6,819 nucleotides of DNA from B8-G4 sp033720735 (lineage in GTDB: Bacteria; Bacteroidota; Bacteroidia; Chitinophagales; Saprospiraceae), in assembly GCA_033720735.1 (NCBI GenBank), contig JAWWBX010000242.1, positions 1 through 6,819 of the forward strand, given 5' to 3'. Under the pieces are notes generated by a model. That model did not search any database. It was not told the DNA's origin and saw nothing but the letters and a program-made list of their open reading frames with translations. Shown here in pieces: positions 6,659 through 6,819 of the stretch. The position numbers and the translations under genes are program-made. How positions within the stretch are numbered: position 1 is the first letter of the stretch; the number at the start of each line of letters is the position of its first letter.

Positions 6659-6738
6659 GGTGCGTCGGTGCGTCGGTGCGTCAGTGACTCGGTGGCTCGG
6701 TTTTTCGGTTTCTCGGTTCTTCGGTTTTGCGGTTCATA
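6659..6738. repeat. Degenerate tandem array of 8-nt units, consensus GGTnnnTC
   Basis: Ten consecutive octamers keep exact 8-base phase. Units at 6659, 6667 and 6675 are all GGTGCGTC. Then come AGTGACTC (6683), GGTGGCTC (6691), GGTTTTTC (6699), GGTTTCTC (6707), GGTTCTTC (6715), GGTTTTGC (6723) and GGTTCATA (6731). GGT at the front and C at the end are nearly constant, while the middle drifts from GC-rich to T-rich along the array. The stretch between the oxidoreductase stop and the window end has no gene-like frame; an open frame on the - strand here is just the repeat translated. No recognised element family is assigned. Confidence 0.85.
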
Positions 6739-6743
6739 ACAGC
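6712..6743. repeat. 32-bp direct repeat, copy 1
   Basis: This 32-base block runs from CTCGGTTC to TAACAGC and recurs at 6766-6797 with one mismatch (A at 6736, G at 6790). It covers the last three octamer units of the array plus a non-repetitive TAACAGC end. The two copies are 54 bases apart start to start. Confidence 0.92.
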
Positions 6744-6744
6744 C

Positions 6745-6765
6745 GTACTTCACACTTCTTACTTC
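6745..6765. repeat. Three tandem 7-nt units, NNACTTC
   Basis: GTACTTC (6745-6751), ACACTTC (6752-6758) and TTACTTC (6759-6765) are three directly adjacent heptamers with an invariant ACTTC core. They fill almost the whole gap between the two 32-bp direct repeats, so a second short-unit array with a different period is inserted inside the first. Confidence 0.75.
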
Positions 6766-6797
6766 CTCGGTTCTTCGGTTTTGCGGTTCGTAACAGC
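6766..6797. repeat. 32-bp direct repeat, copy 2
   Basis: This is the second copy of the block at 6712-6743 and begins directly after the heptamer units. It again contains two full octamers (GGTTCTTC at 6769, GGTTTTGC at 6777) and ends in TAACAGC. The remaining bases, 6798-6819, show nothing recognisable. Confidence 0.92.
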
Positions 6798-6819
6798 TTT
6801 TCTATCAGATACCGGGGGA

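Noticed and set aside
6556..6753. Open frame on the - strand, 65 codons, downstream of and overlapping the oxidoreductase
   Set aside because: Most of it is the octamer array read in reverse, giving low-complexity Arg/Thr/Pro/Asn-rich protein; no ribosome-binding site or family likeness.
6651..6797. CRISPR array
   Set aside because: Units are 7-8 bases and directly adjacent, and the two longer copies flank repetitive and not unique spacer DNA; no cas gene is present.

Overview
The window looks like chromosomal DNA of a Bacteroidota bacterium with fairly high G+C (by eye, the mid to high 50s percent). A Lewinella/Saprospiria-like member would fit, but the genus is inference. The clearest taxonomic signal is the OmpA-like lipoprotein at 4445-5380. 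Its coiled coil followed by an OmpA domain ending in a 'LPRLGQFYDLL'-type tail is typical of Bacteroidota. Several genes also lack a Shine-Dalgarno sequence, which fits that phylum. All six recognised full-length genes and the one partial gene lie on the + strand.

Positions 1-4313 are a tightly packed purine-catabolism operon. In order it holds: the C-terminal end of a membrane-anchored, cytochrome c-bearing urate oxidase (PuuD type); a fused OHCU decarboxylase/5-hydroxyisourate hydrolase; a CitE/HpcH-like TIM-barrel protein of the DUF6986 type with unknown reaction; an XdhC-type maturation factor for xanthine dehydrogenase; and a GuaD-type guanine deaminase. Junctions are a 59-bp gap, a 4-bp ATGA overlap, an 11-bp overlap and a 3-bp gap. 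Together the genes describe guanine -> xanthine -> (xanthine dehydrogenase, encoded elsewhere, matured by XdhC) -> urate -> 5-hydroxyisourate -> OHCU -> S-allantoin. The CitE-like protein has no assigned step and is the most interesting functional unknown. Handling of glyoxylate or another small keto acid from allantoin breakdown is a reasonable but unproven idea.

Positions 4314-5506 hold an unrelated transcription unit. A 9-bp inverted repeat spans the guaD stop codon and encloses a match to the Bacteroidota -7 promoter element. It is followed by a 131-bp leader, the OmpA-like lipoprotein, and a strong intrinsic terminator with a GNRA loop. Positions 5507-6658 hold a single Gfo/Idh/MocA-family NAD(P)-dependent oxidoreductase of unknown substrate.

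The last 160 bases (6659-6819) contain no gene. They hold an unusual nested repeat region: degenerate 8-nt units of the form GGTnnnTC in strict phase, then three 7-nt NNACTTC units, then a second copy of the end of the octamer block. Nothing resembling an insertion sequence, tRNA, rRNA or CRISPR array was seen.
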